From: Podospora pseudocomata
Lineage: Eukaryota > Ascomycota > Sordariomycetes > Sordariales > Podosporaceae
Assembly: GCF_035222375.1 (NCBI RefSeq)
Contig: NC_085887.1
Location: forward strand, 1,773,501 to 1,837,500
Reading direction: 5' to 3'
DNA: 64,000 nt
Shown: positions 47,331 through 58,256 of the stretch, piece by piece
Position numbering within the stretch: position 1 is the first letter of the stretch
Layout of the letters: every line of letters begins with the position of its first letter
The notes under the pieces: generated by a model
Seen by the model: only the letters and a program-made list of their open reading frames with translations
What the model was told of the DNA's origin: nothing
The model's database searches: none
Translations under genes and position numbers: made by a program

Positions 47331-48469
47331 ATGAACCCGGAAGTCCCCAATAACGATCTTCCGTAGTTGAACGACCAGTTGGGGGTTCAGTTCCCCATGG
47401 ATGAGGCGGCTGGCGATCCCAAGTAAGTCTTCTACCCTCTCTCCATACGATTCCATTCTTGAAACTCGCGAAGATGAGAAGGTTTTTCTTTCTTAAGCTT
47501 CTGTGGTCAAGCGATCACCCAATCGACTTTCTCACAGTGTCAATCTGGCAACCTTTCACGCCTCACAATCAAACGATGAGATAAATCGACTTGAGCAAGT
47601 AAACTAACATTATTCGACAGTACTATCAATGACGGTACATTTCTCACATTTGTAGACGGCGAGGTCCAGCAGGCCAATCACTACGATGCTCCAGTTCAGG
47701 AACAGTACCAGAACGACCTTTCCTGATGCGCAAAATGACTTTAACTTTGCCGCTCCTATACCCGCTTCCATGCCCTTACCCGGAAACAACCCGACCTTCC
47801 AGCCCGGTTATCCCTTCATTCCCAACCCGGAACTCGCGCCCGGCTTCGTCCCTGTTGCGCCTGTTCTTCACCTTCAACTTCCCCCCGCCTTCAACTTTGA
47901 CCCGACCCTCGCCTTCAACTTTCAGCCTGCGCCTGGCCTCATCCCAGCTCCTGGCTTCCCGCCCGCTCCTGTGAACGAACCCGCCGCTCATGTAGCGAGC
48001 CCTCAGCTTCAAGAGCCTGTCAATGCCCAATCCCCCGCCACTATTCAACCACCAGCTCTCAATCAAGAGCCTGCTCAACGCCCAACTTGCCCTTGCAATT
48101 CCCGCTCCAGCCCCAGCCGCTGCTCGCCCAAAGCAGAAGAGAAAGAGACTCACGCAAGAAGAGGTTGACAATCTGCCACCTACCACCAGCGAGCTAGACT
48201 ATTCTGGAAGATGGCCTGGGCGGCCGCCGCGTCCACGGCGGAAGCGGTGGGGGGACCACCATCTCAGCTTGAAGAGGAAGGCCGGTCAGCCAAGGAGGGA
48301 GAGGAAGAAGAATGCCAGAAGGAACGCTCCAGATGTTGCTCCTGTCGCTGTTCAGGACAATAATGGGGATGAGATTGTGCAGGCAGATGGGGCGCAGAAC
48401 GAGGCTGAGAATCGGATCGAGGAGGGGAGTGACGGAGTTGAGCAGCATATCAATGTCATGGTGGTGTAA
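47331..48469 (+). pseudogene. island family gene with disrupted frame (tandem copy 1)
   Basis: After a C/T leader the first exon starts MNPEVPNNDLP, has an in-frame TAG at 47373, and continues to a GTAAGT donor at 47422. The next exon (TINDGTFLTFVDGEVQQANH) leads into a proline-rich section (FAAPIPASMPLPGNNPTFQP) in a second frame and a C-terminal basic region in a third (PKQKRKRLTQEEVDNLPPTT, SELDYSG, then K/R-rich to the stop at 48467). The basic block matches KGTKRRLTKEESEQSPG...SELDFTG at 50.9 kb. At least three frame disruptions are visible. The C-terminus is very basic, suggesting nucleic-acid binding or nuclear targeting; function unknown. Confidence 0.55.
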
Positions 48470-49500
48470 GACAAGTGAGGGGAAGAATGGTTTTTATACA
48501 GATAGGCAGTTTTAAGAACTCTGTTGGTTGTATTGTATAGTGTAATAACAAGTCCTACTCATATCCTTGATTATGTTCTTGTTTAAAAGGTTAATATATA
48601 GAGCCTGACGATACCTTTCACAACTTCCATTTTGTGGACCGATTCGGATACTATGTTAATAACACCAACGGCTCCCTGCGCAGGAGAGACACAAAATAGC
48701 TTCCCTCCTTGTAATCAAAATGTTGAACTACCCTCAACTTCCATAAGAATCCCACTCGGCCATCCCAACCTACCTTCATTGACCTGTGGTTCAATAATGG
48801 GAACTGCACGATTAGGAAAGTGGCCCAAGAGGGGCAGAACGAAGTCGAGACTCAGAATGACGGTCAGAACAACGAGGAGGCAGTTCCGTGCTTGGAGGGC
48901 AACGATGATGGAGCTGAGATTGAGAATAACGCCGGGAATCACGAGGAGGCGAATCAAGTGCTCGAAGCCAACGTCGATGGAGTCGCCAATGAGATTGAGA
49001 ATCATGATATAGGCGAGTATCATTGTCCGAACGAGGATAACGGCCAGCTTTTCAATCATGAGAATATCTCGTTGTCGTCGACCCTGCGTGATTTTGAGGA
49101 TATCTGACGCCCCTGCATTGCCATTAAGGTCTTGGACGGGGGATGATGAGACAGGGTAATGTTGGTGTAAGAGGGAGAGGGCAAGGGTGGAATTTAGACC
49201 GACATAGGTTTAACACATCGGTGAATTCTTAGGAGTTTTAGGAACTCTTTTATTAAATGTATTCTAGTGTAGCAATGACTTGTATCATACCTTTGACGGT
49301 ATTGTTATTTTAAGACGGTCAACACATGGAACATGACAATACCTTGAGGGCTTGTCTTGAGGTGAGTATTTCAATAATACCAACTGCTCTCTGAGAAAGG
49401 ATAGATATAAGATGACTTTCCACCGCCTCGAGAATTGATTGCATCGCCTATCTCTATTTGAAGAGTGCAAACGTCCAGCTCCGACATTCAGACACAAAGA
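48470..49500 (+). pseudogene. tandem copy 2 remnant
   Basis: A frame at 48820-49107 (GQNEVETQNDGQNNEEAVPC, then imperfect repeats of an N/D/E-rich unit) corresponds to the acidic end of copy 1 (GAQNEAENRIEEGSDGVEQH). The 3' flanks of both copies (48500-48710 and 49230-49430) are homologous over about 200 bp, including TTTTAGGAACTC / TTTTAAGAACTC and ACCAACTGCTCTCTG / ACCAACGGCTCCCTG. The 5' part of the copy is missing. Confidence 0.55.
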
Positions 49501-49559
49501 CATATTCAAAGTATCTCAAGGTTTGGTTTTGTATAGTTACACTATCATACAAGGTATCA

Positions 49560-49745
49560 GGAAATGAAATACGTAGCCGCAAACCCCCACAAAAAACCAT
49601 GAAGACCCCATAAAAAACCGTGAAACCGCCCATGAAAAACCATGGAAACCCCCATAAAAAAACCCTAATAAAAGCCCCCCGCCCAATAAAAGATCCCCGG
49701 TAAAAGCCCTCCTTAAAAGATTCCCATAAAAGCCTCCAGACAACA
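49560..49745. repeat. degenerate CCCATAAAAAACC tandem repeat
   Basis: About ten diverged units of the form CC(C)ATAAAA(A)ACC(G)TGAA and CCCNATAAAAGCC occur in a row. The overlapping 94-codon minus-strand frame (G/F-rich) is produced by this repeat and is not a gene. Confidence 0.65.
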
Positions 49746-49897
49746 CAAATTCCCCGCCCCTAATAACCCTTTCGCTTTCTTGATCCTCTTTCTTCCCCCC
49801 CCCCCTTTTCAAATACCTCAAAGACCATTTTCAGAAAGCCAGTCACCGGGCGCCGCATCTGGAGACCCCGGGATGATGTCAAGGATATTCGATAGAT

Positions 49898-51200
49898 TTA
49901 CCATGTTGTCAAAATCTGGGTCCTAAGGGAGGGAATCCATATGGGCCACTCCGCCTCTCTCCTCTTGTCCCCCGGCTGTATCCTTGGCTTCCATCTCTCG
50001 GCTTCCATCTGGCCTTGAGCCTGTTCGGGGGTGCCGGAGATATCCTTGAGCATATCGTCCATGTTGAGGGGGTCGTCAATGCCCAAGTTCCAAGGGAGGA
50101 CATCACTGCCGTTCAGCCCGCCTGCCTCCTGTTCGCCTTCGACGTTATTGTCGGCTTGGGCTATCTGACCTTGAACCTGGTCGTGGATTCCGGGGATGCC
50201 CTTGAGGATCTCGTCCATGTTAATGTTCTTGAAGATCTCATCCATATTGGTGTGACCTTGCGGATATCGTCCACGTTGACGTCCTTGAGGATATCCTCCA
50301 TGTTGATGCCGTTATCAAGGCCAGAGTCCCAACGGGGGCCCACCATCGCCGAGAAATCCGCCAGTCTCCTGTCCACCCTCGACTCTGTTTTCGGCTAGGA
50401 TCTGACCTTCACCCTGAGCTTGATCCTGGCCTTGATCTTGTTGCTGGAAGTGGGTGATCGAGGTGATCATCGACGTTGCTCTCGGGCTGCTCTTCGGGCC
50501 GGTGCCAGTTCATGCGAGGGATCATGTGGGAGTGATCTGGATTATGACCATCCTATTTCCATCATTCTGCACAACCTGATCGGGGGCGGCCCTCGCTACA
50601 CCGTTGTGGCCATGCGCATCGTCGACCGGAGAGGCTGCCGGGGTGTTGTTGGGTGTCCTTGGAGCTCCCCTCCGTCTCGCACCCCCTCTCTGTGGCTTCC
50701 ACACCCCTCCCTGCCTTGATCTGCTTGTTTCGATGGTAGTCCGTGAATGGCCTCCTCTGTTCCCTCGCTTGTTTCTTGGCAGCCTTTATCTCATCCGGGG
50801 ACATTCCAGTAAAATCCAACTCGGATGCAATTCCAGGGGACTGTTCGGACTCTTCCTTGGTAAGACGCCGCTTAGTTCCTTTGCGGCTGAGTGGTGCTGA
50901 TTCGGATCGCGGAGTTGCTCTGTCGACTAGTGGGGAGCCGTTCTAGGGCTCTCTAGTTATAGCGGTAGTAGGGGAGACAATATTGCGGCCAATGGGTATG
51001 TGTTGCGGAATACCTGGGACCAAACCACCCTGCTGTTGAAGATTGTTTGGGGAAATGGGAGTTGGCTGCGCCGAGTGAAGGTGGGGTCCTCAGCTTGAAA
51101 CTGATGACCTCCAGCCCTTCGAGTCGGGTCGGCGTCTGTGGAGGCTGGTGTAGATGGCTTTCTTTTGTTGTTGGGGGGAGAGGTCCCGCAGTAGGACCAT
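49898..51200 (-). pseudogene. island family gene with internal repeats, disrupted
   Basis: A frame ending VVWSQ at 51014 joins in phase across a 71-bp intron (donor GTATTC at 51013, acceptor CCTAG ending at 50943) to NGSPLVDRATPRSESAPLSR, then GTKRRLTKEESEQ, SELDFTGMSPDEIKAAKKQA and REQRRPFTDYHRNKQIK. This is the best example of the family signature. Further on are two copies of a repeat of about 45 residues: DQ(A/V)QG...VEGxQExGG...LG(I/L)D, then NMEDILKDV / NMDDMLKDI. The frame changes several times between 50700 and 50240, so the gene is probably inactive or differently spliced. The locus at 51180-52121 may be its 5' part. Confidence 0.55.
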
Positions 51201-52121
51201 TCTAGGGCTCTACTGTAGCAAGGCTCCCACCGGCTGGTTGAACATGGCTGGGCATTGTGGTTGCAACGGTTCGCTGATTCACCGTCTTGGCCTTTTGGGC
51301 CCAGTTGTCCCGGTTGTTCCACAGGTCGATGAGACCTCGGAAGCCTCTCTTGGTAGCATGGTGAATTAGGCACTTCAGGTCTCCTTGACGGGGTAAGACG
51401 TCATCGCGCTCAGAGATGAAGCGAATCAAATAAGTTTCCGTCTTCAATAGTTCTCCAAAAGAGCGATAGGCCTGTGATGTCGCAGCCTTGTCCTTGTTCG
51501 AAAGTGGTGCTCAGTCCATCTCTTTTCACAAGTTCTCAACCACTTCTTGTGAGAACATGATTGTTCGCCGGAATTGACAAGTCGTGAAGCCGTCTCGAAG
51601 TCGGCGTAATTCTCGGCCTCCTTCCTCCAGGACTTTGTAAAGATATCCCAGTAGACTTCAGCGGCTCTGTTGCGCAGTGGCATTGGTGCAAGTGGCAACC
51701 CGTCTGTCTTATGCTGAGGGTTGGTTAAACGCGCAACGGAAGTGCGGGTGAGCCTTAGCACATCGTCGCTCAAGAGGAGAGACGGGACGCGGGGAGGACA
51801 TGAACGTTCTGGTGGCGCCATGACAATGAACAGCGTAAATATCAAGTCCACAGTCGACTTGTCTGGGGGAAAGGCATTCAAGATCGAGGTCGGAGTCGCA
51901 CGTCTAGGCGTGCAATGAAATTGCCAAAGCCTCGATCACAGACCTTTAAAAGCCCCAATCACACTCAGACACGCGACTAAACGACGGCAATGAGTAGTGA
52001 TTTGTGATCTTGAGATGCATAGGAACTGTCAAGCGCGCTTGTGGAAAGGGGAACATCGTGACTTGCCAGAACCGACATGCTCAGCATCGACCGCAGGGGC
52101 AGCTTGGGAAGAGGAAGACAT
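51180..52121 (-). CDS. hypothetical gene (possible N-terminal part of the adjacent family locus)
   Basis: A first exon from the ATG at 52121 reads MSSSSQAAPAVDAEHVGSGK. A later frame (51821 downwards) reads MAPPERSCPPRVPSLLLSDD, RNRAAEVYWDIFTKSWRKEA and EQSCSHKKWLRTC; another frame reads ATSQAYRSFGELLKTETYLI and CLIHHATKRGFRGLIDLWNN. The helical pieces look like real protein but the joins are uncertain. A leader intron just upstream supports transcription in this direction. It ends about 20 bp from the frame of the next family locus, with repeated boundary text (TTCTAGGGCTCT at 50941 and 51202), so the two may be one gene. Confidence 0.45.
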
Positions 52122-52129
52122 GATTGTGA

Positions 52130-52196
52130 CTGTAAGACTGTGAGGTACACAGTTAGATATGGCTCATGTCATGTGTTGCTAATGTCGTAGACTTAC
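52130..52196 (-). other. probable 5'-UTR intron
   Basis: On the minus strand CAGTCGA|GTAAGTCTACG (donor at 52196) and GTCTTACAG|TCACAATC (acceptor at 52130) define a 67-bp intron nine bases before the ATG at 52121. Splice signals only. Confidence 0.6.
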
Positions 52197-55100
52197 TCGA
52201 CTGTGGTGATAGAAAAGAAGAAAAAATCCAATCGCAGCTGTTGTCCATGCCCGAGTAAAAGCAGAAAAAAAGGCAGCAGAGGAGAGAAAAAGTGAGAGGG
52301 GGAGGCACAGTAAATAGTTGAAGGCAGGGCGGGTCTCTCTCTGCTTGCAAATTTCAAGATTTGCACGCGTCGACATGAGCTCTGCACGCACTGTGTCCTG
52401 ACGACGACAGTCGATGATGGCGGCGGCACTTGCAACTTATACGTCGACTCAGTAAGAGCAGTCGCCAATGTTGAAGTCATGACGTCTTGTCTTTCAGGGG
52501 TAATATTTACATGTGGTGTTATCCACCAGCCACCCCCTGATATACATAAATGAGGCTATACAAAATACAGATAGATCGCTGCCTCCTACCGTTTTCCGCA
52601 TCTCGTTATCTTCCATCTTCATGATCTATAGATCATTGAAAATACAACCAAAGACATCAACACATCACCTCAACATCCCCTTCTGCAAGCTCCATGCCAA
52701 GACCTACAAGTCACCCCCTAACTTGGAAAAAGAAGCAGTTATTCCTTCTTCGCAAACCCTTTCCAGACCTTACTTTTCAGGCAGGATTAAGAAAGAAATC
52801 GGCAAAACCTCCTCGTGACTCACTGGCCCAATAGGGCTTTTTTAGGAGCAAGTTAGAAGACTGGATAAAAAAATGGACAGAGATAAGCTATCTTATCTGT
52901 CTGTTATACTGGTAAGAGACACGCCGAGTATATCATTGACGTGTCGCGTGGCGTGGGATAGGGAAAGGTTAGTTCGTTGTACCGCCATTTGTATATTAAT
53001 ACTATGAACATGAGAAATGAACGTATTGTTATGCAGGGCACGGGCGGTAGAGCAGGAAGTTTAACTTTGACTCCACCGTCTTGGGATGGTGGTCGGAGGC
53101 AGGAATATCGTGACTTGTTGCCTGAGTATGACTAGGAGAGATACTGTCGCTGGAGAATATGCGCCAACATGTATCATAATCTTCCCGCCCGTTCTAGCCG
53201 TATCCATCTTTCCCCGTGACCTCAATTTATCTTGAAAGCGGATGATACGTGATACGTAAGACCGAGATTCTCATTCAAACCAAAGCCCTGACTGGCCGGG
53301 CTGCTACCTATAAACATCAACACTGACAAAGCGATGTGGGAGCTTGGGAGTGAAAGTCATACATAGCAAAAAGAGTAAAAGAAGCGCAAAATTTATAAGA
53401 GGCAAGCAACACGGTACATCTTTCAAACCACGATACCGCCCCCCCAGCCTTTACCATTTCCCACACCACCGCTGCCGCGCCCTAGACCCTATCATATCCC
53501 TTCAACTCTCCAAGGTTCCACCCCTTGGTCTGGAAGTGACGGGCGATCCATTGATCACCCTCATCGTCCTCATCCCCACACCCAGCCCTCATCCCTATTT
53601 TTCACTTCCGCCGACATATCCACCTTCATCTCGAACCTCCATCGAGGCTAACCCACCCACAAAGGTCTCACTCGACTCGAGCCAAGAAAGACACCGCCGT
53701 TGATATCATTCCCCCCCCATAAACACATCAGTAATCCCAAAATCCCCCCATCCCAAGACCGAATCCTCATATCGCCTCCATGCTCAATCCCCTCCGGTGC
53801 GACATCCTCCCAAGCCAGAAAATCCCCAACCTCTCCATTCCCAGTATGACCATCCTGGACAATCCCGAGCCACATCACTGAGAGGTAAGGTGGCTAGGTG
53901 ACAAACACCTCCGCTTCACTACCTCTGCCGATCCCCCTGGCCGACCACCTTCTGACGTCAATGTCTGTCTCACGCAGGCCCTCCCCAGCGCTGTCTTGCG
54001 ATGGTGTTTTCCGTGGCTTCTCCGCTATTTTCGACCACAGGAGGCTGGTGGGTCATAGCTCAGACGGCCGTTGCAGGCGGCGATCATGTCGTTGGTGCTC
54101 ATATGGACCAGCCGATGGTGACCCTTGATTAGGCAGTTGGCCCTGCACCTTGGGCTCGGGGTCCTTGTACCGGTGACTTGGGAATCTGAATATCTGGATC
54201 GTTGGCTTCCACTTGGGAGCCAGGGTCTTGCGTGGGTGGCAATGGACTGATACCGGTCTGGGACAACAGGGCTAGACGGCTGCTTTGGAGAGAGCCATTT
54301 CGGGGTCGATGGTAGTGGTGAACATCGAACCCCTCCTGGAATGTTGGACCACGGCAAATATGGAACTGATCAGACTGGAAAGTCTGAGTCTACACTGTAT
54401 CCGGTAGCTCGGGTCAGCCCCAGCACGGAACAACAATCGTGAGCCTGCAGCAGGAATCCAGCTCCTCGACCTTCGTGGTCTTGGACGTTGCGGTACAGAC
54501 ACCTGGCCAGCCAGGTAGGGGGATTTCTGGGGGCACAACCGCATCCTGGCAACGCATCGTCTGCCTAGGTGTTGATCCAGTGGTAGACCGAGACCTCTCC
54601 GACAGAGACTATATCGGGGATCGGGGTGAGAACCTCCGCTTATCTCGTCCCAGATGCTCTGATGGGTGCAGCACAATCCTCTAGTGCTGGTGGGTGCCCG
54701 GTCATTGCCGTTGGGCGTTTTGTGAAATAAGGGGTATATAGGTAAAGACAGTCGAAATCGCTGAGAACGAGGCACCGCTGTACTTGTACTACCAGTGGCC
54801 GTTTCGTCAACCAGTCTCTGTGGATGCGTGTACTCTCCTTAGTGCTGATGAGGAAATGCCATGCTTCGGTATACAGAAGATAATGGGGGGCTTTGATACT
54901 GCCCCATTCAAGTGCTCGGTATTTCTCGTCAAACTCTGGCTCTCAAACGATTCTCTCAGCAATCATCCTGGCCGGGAATCTGCATTGCTCTTGGCTAACT
55001 CCCTGTCAATGGCCACTGGGGTAGGTGAATGATGTAATCGACACCAAAACTGAGGCGAGGTTTAGAGGGATCATCACCTGTGGGAGATGGTAGAGGTGGT

Positions 55101-56654
55101 GGAAGAGAAAAGAGTGAAGGCAGCCATGAAAGCAAAACAGTAATCCCTCCCGCAAGGACCCCGCCCGCGATCAAAGGCACCAAGCTCCTGGTCAACTTAA
55201 CACGCATGGAACCGCCCGTCGAGGGCTGGCTTGCTGCGTACAGAAATGAAAAGACTTTTATCCAGAGTGAGCAGTTTTCCCACAACCTTTGTTGGGGCGT
55301 TCGGCCTCCAAGAATAGACTCCTTCCACTCGAGTGCCTAGGTTGGTTGGTAACGGCGATAGCTGAGGGTACAGTTGGGTTTTTGAAGGTTGATATGCCGG
55401 TGAGTACCGCTGATGGTGATGTGAAGGAGCAGCATAGATGAGTGATAGTCGCCGTCCGGTGGCTCCTCACAGAAAGATGGATGGGATGTGTTGACTAGTG
55501 GAAGGTTACAGTGATCCAGAACTGTTGATCTTGGGTGCTTTGTATCATCACAGCCCTTAAGCCCTTGACTGATGCTGGCGTACCCACCAGACACTCAATC
55601 ACCAATCCCTCCTTTTCTCTCCACAGGTTCTCCGTCAGCATGACCCGGCTGGCAATGATCAGGTAAGTCAAGGAAAACGTCAGCACCTCCAGGCAAGGGC
55701 TGCAATTCTGATAAAGGCCTCCTGGAACCATGCACCCCTGGAGCTAATTCCACCACACGACAGCGACGCGAACCACGCAACTGATTTCACCGTAAAGTCG
55801 GTTTTGCCAGAAAAGATCCTTAAACCCATTACCACCACTCATCCCACCAACACAACCAACCTCGGTGAATATTACCGAGCACAATACTCGACCCCGACAT
55901 TCCGGTTCACCCCAAGACAAGCCCCCAGCCCGAGCATGTTACTTGTGTGGCCGCCCAGCCAGTCCCAAGCCAGGCGAGAGCCAGGAAACGGTCTCGGGGC
56001 TTGGACGCGGTCTGTGGTGCCCAAGGTAGGTAGGTGAATGCTGGTCAAGGTGAGAAGGTGAAAGAAAGGAAAGAGGTTTTTGCTATCACGATGAAAGCAA
56101 TTGTTGGTGATAGAAATTGAGATATATATATATATATATATACCCTTCTGTCTGTCTGTCTGTCTTAACGTGAGAGCAGACGTCAGGCCTTGAACACAAA
56201 TGCTCAGAAGCAGGAAAATGATGCTGAAGACAATGTGAACGTAAAGATGAGACTGATGTTGGGAATGAAAACTTCTAGCTGTGAATGTCCCAGGCCTATT
56301 ATACCCATCATTTACCCTTTCCCCCTCCTCACCAGGCCATAACTGCTGGCGCCATCGTTGGTGCTTGTCTTGAAAGAAAACCTCCGTTTGGGCTATGCAT
56401 GTGTTCGCAAGCATAAAGCAGCTGCATCGAGCGTTTCCATCTGCCATGCACCGTCTGTTTGGGATGTGTTTGTCCTCTGGTATTAGCGTCCCCCGCACCG
56501 TCACGCATGGTCAAGAGACCTTCAGAGATGCTGCAACCCGGATAGAAATAAACGCCCTGTTTTTACTCTATGTGTAACATACCAGTTCGCCACCAAACCC
56601 AGTACTCCTCCCTTCCCGTAACCTCATGATCAGTGTCCCATCGGAATCCTCATC
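52197..56654. other. 4.4-kb stretch without a recognised gene
   Basis: Frames up to 167 codons occur on both strands (54272-54775 on -, 54439-54684 on +, 53344-53703 on +) and overlap one another without recognisable sequence. A minus-strand frame from about 55207 reads MRVKLTRSLVPLIAGGVLAG and continues hydrophobic, then proline-rich, to 54995; it could be a small single-span membrane protein, at low confidence. An (AT)n plus (TCTG)n tract lies at 56118-56165. The right end near 56.4-56.6 kb lies beyond the ies2 stop. Confidence 0.35.
56118..56165. repeat. (AT)n and (TCTG)n microsatellites
   Basis: About 24 bp of AT followed, after a few bases, by five to six TCTG units. Plain simple repeats. 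Confidence 0.9.
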
Positions 56655-58135
56655 CTAAGAGACCTCCTCCACCATCCTGCCCGAAGCCAAACCACCCTTG
56701 ATGAAAACCCTCCCGGCAGGTCCAGCCAACATCTCATCCGGAACAGACACATTGCTTCCGTCTTTGTTGTTGACCCACCTCACAAACATGGGATCAGCAC
56801 GGGGAGCAGCCTCGGCGGTGCCATCCGGGGTATCATACCCACCCGCGGCAAGAAGCGCATTCTTCCGGTTTGTCTTGGGCGCTTGCTTCTTGAGGAGCTT
56901 GTTGATGGTTTCCATCTAAGACACCATGTTAGTTTTGTTCTCAGTAAAACAGACAAAGGCAAACAAACCTTGACCTCCTCATTCCGTTTCTCGCTCAGAT
57001 TCCGTCTCCGTCTGGCCATCTCGGCACGTCTCATGGACAGCTCCTCGGCGGTGAAAACCTTCTTCGCTTGGACTTCATCAGACAGCTTAAGGTACTCGTG
57101 AGATGCCTCTCCAAGCTTAGCCCTCTGTCTGGCCGTGAGTTTTGACAGATCTGGTGTCCCCCCTCTGCTCCCCAGCTCGCTGTCCAGATCATCATCCTCC
57201 CCCCCTTCAGCATCCTCATCATCAACCACAATTTCCTCCTCTCCCTCGGCATCAATATCCTCCTCCTCCCCCTCAGCATCCTCCTCCTCCTCCTCCTCTT
57301 CCTCCTCCTCCTCCTCGGCATCAACTCCCATGGTGATATCCTCCGGCTCGCTCTCCAGCTCACTAAGCTCCTCATCATCGTCATCATCAGCGTAGTGAAT
57401 AGCCGGTTTAGCCTTGACAGGCGTGGTCTTTGCCTTGCTGGCAGGGACAGCCACGCCCCTCTGAGGCTTGGTGACCTTGATAGCAGGCGGCGGAGGAGCA
57501 ATAGACATGTCGACATCCTCATCATCGTCCTCTTCCCCTTCAGCATCAATGTCCATGTCATCCCCATCGTCCATATCCTCATCTTCATCCTCTTCTTCTT
57601 CCTCCTCCTCTTCGTCTTCCTCATCGTCGTCATCTTCTAGGTCGTTTCGGAGACCGGAACGGTTGCTGTTTCCCTTAACTTCAATCTCCTGTTTCGGCTC
57701 CTCCTCTTCCTCGTCTTCGTCTTCCTCCTCCTCATCTACGTCGTCGCCCTCGCTACTTTCGATAACATAGCGATTTCCGCCTCCTCTGGTCCGTTTCCCT
57801 CCTGAAGATCCTGGCCGGGTGGTGGAGGTGCTGGGGATAGCTTTCCGTTTGCTGTTGTTGTTGTTATTGTTGTTGTTGCTGCTTGTCCCGCTGGTGGCCT
57901 GGCGAAGCTTGCTAGATGAGGTCTTGACTGTTAAGTGGATATGCTGGTCGGCATCTGCAGGACCGGTGGGGGAGGATCCGGGCCTCCGCGACACAGAGGC
58001 GATGCCGTTTCCTGAGCGGCGGTTGGACGAGCGTGACGACATGGTGCGCTCGTTATCCTTGTTATCTCTGTCGGCGAGGTCAGTGATTTTCACGGTGGCG
58101 CGCTGAGCGGCCGAGCGACGCGGCCGGGACGACAT
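56655..58135 (-). CDS. ies2: INO80 complex subunit Ies2 (PAPA-1 family)
   Basis: Two exons (58135-56969 and 56915-56655) give 475 residues. After a basic start (MSSRPRRSAAQRATVKI), the protein has S/N/K-rich stretches and three long D/E runs. The conserved part begins LTARQRAKLGEASHEYLKLS and continues with FTAEELSMRRAEMARRRRNL, across the splice KRNEEVK|METINKLLKKQAP, to DPMFVRWVNNKDGS and VFIKGG near the end, as in the PAPA-1-like domain of Ies2/INO80B. Known role: binds the Ino80 ATPase and stimulates nucleosome sliding in the nucleus. The longer in-frame upstream ATG at 58369 runs through a GAGAGT repeat and is rejected as the start. Divergent from pex14. Confidence 0.9.
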
Positions 58136-58164
58136 GATGGAAATGATGCGTGTGGGTGATGAAA

Positions 58165-58175
58165 CGTGGGAGTGA

Positions 58176-58221
<46 letters not shown>

Positions 58222-58256
58222 CGAGAGTGAGAGTGAGAGCGAGAGTGAGAGTGAGA
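58165..58256. repeat. GAGAGT tandem repeat in the ies2 leader
   Basis: About 15 units of the 6-bp motif GAGAGT (with GAGCGA and GGGCGA variants), 30 bp upstream of the ies2 ATG, so in its promoter or 5'-UTR. On the coding strand it is a CT-rich tract, a type often found near fungal transcription starts. Confidence 0.95.

Noticed and set aside
46838-47353. 171-codon frame
   Set aside because: Runs through a C/T-rich leader into the next gene's ATG in another frame; no protein-like features.
49537-49821. Gly/Phe-rich 94-codon frame
   Set aside because: Generated by the degenerate CCCATAAAAAACC tandem repeat.
54272-54775. 167-codon minus frame
   Set aside because: R/S/P-rich, overlapped by an equally open plus-strand frame, no homology recognised and no splice support.
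57135-58106. Plus-strand serine/leucine-rich frames
   Set aside because: Antisense shadows of the acidic D/E tracts of ies2.
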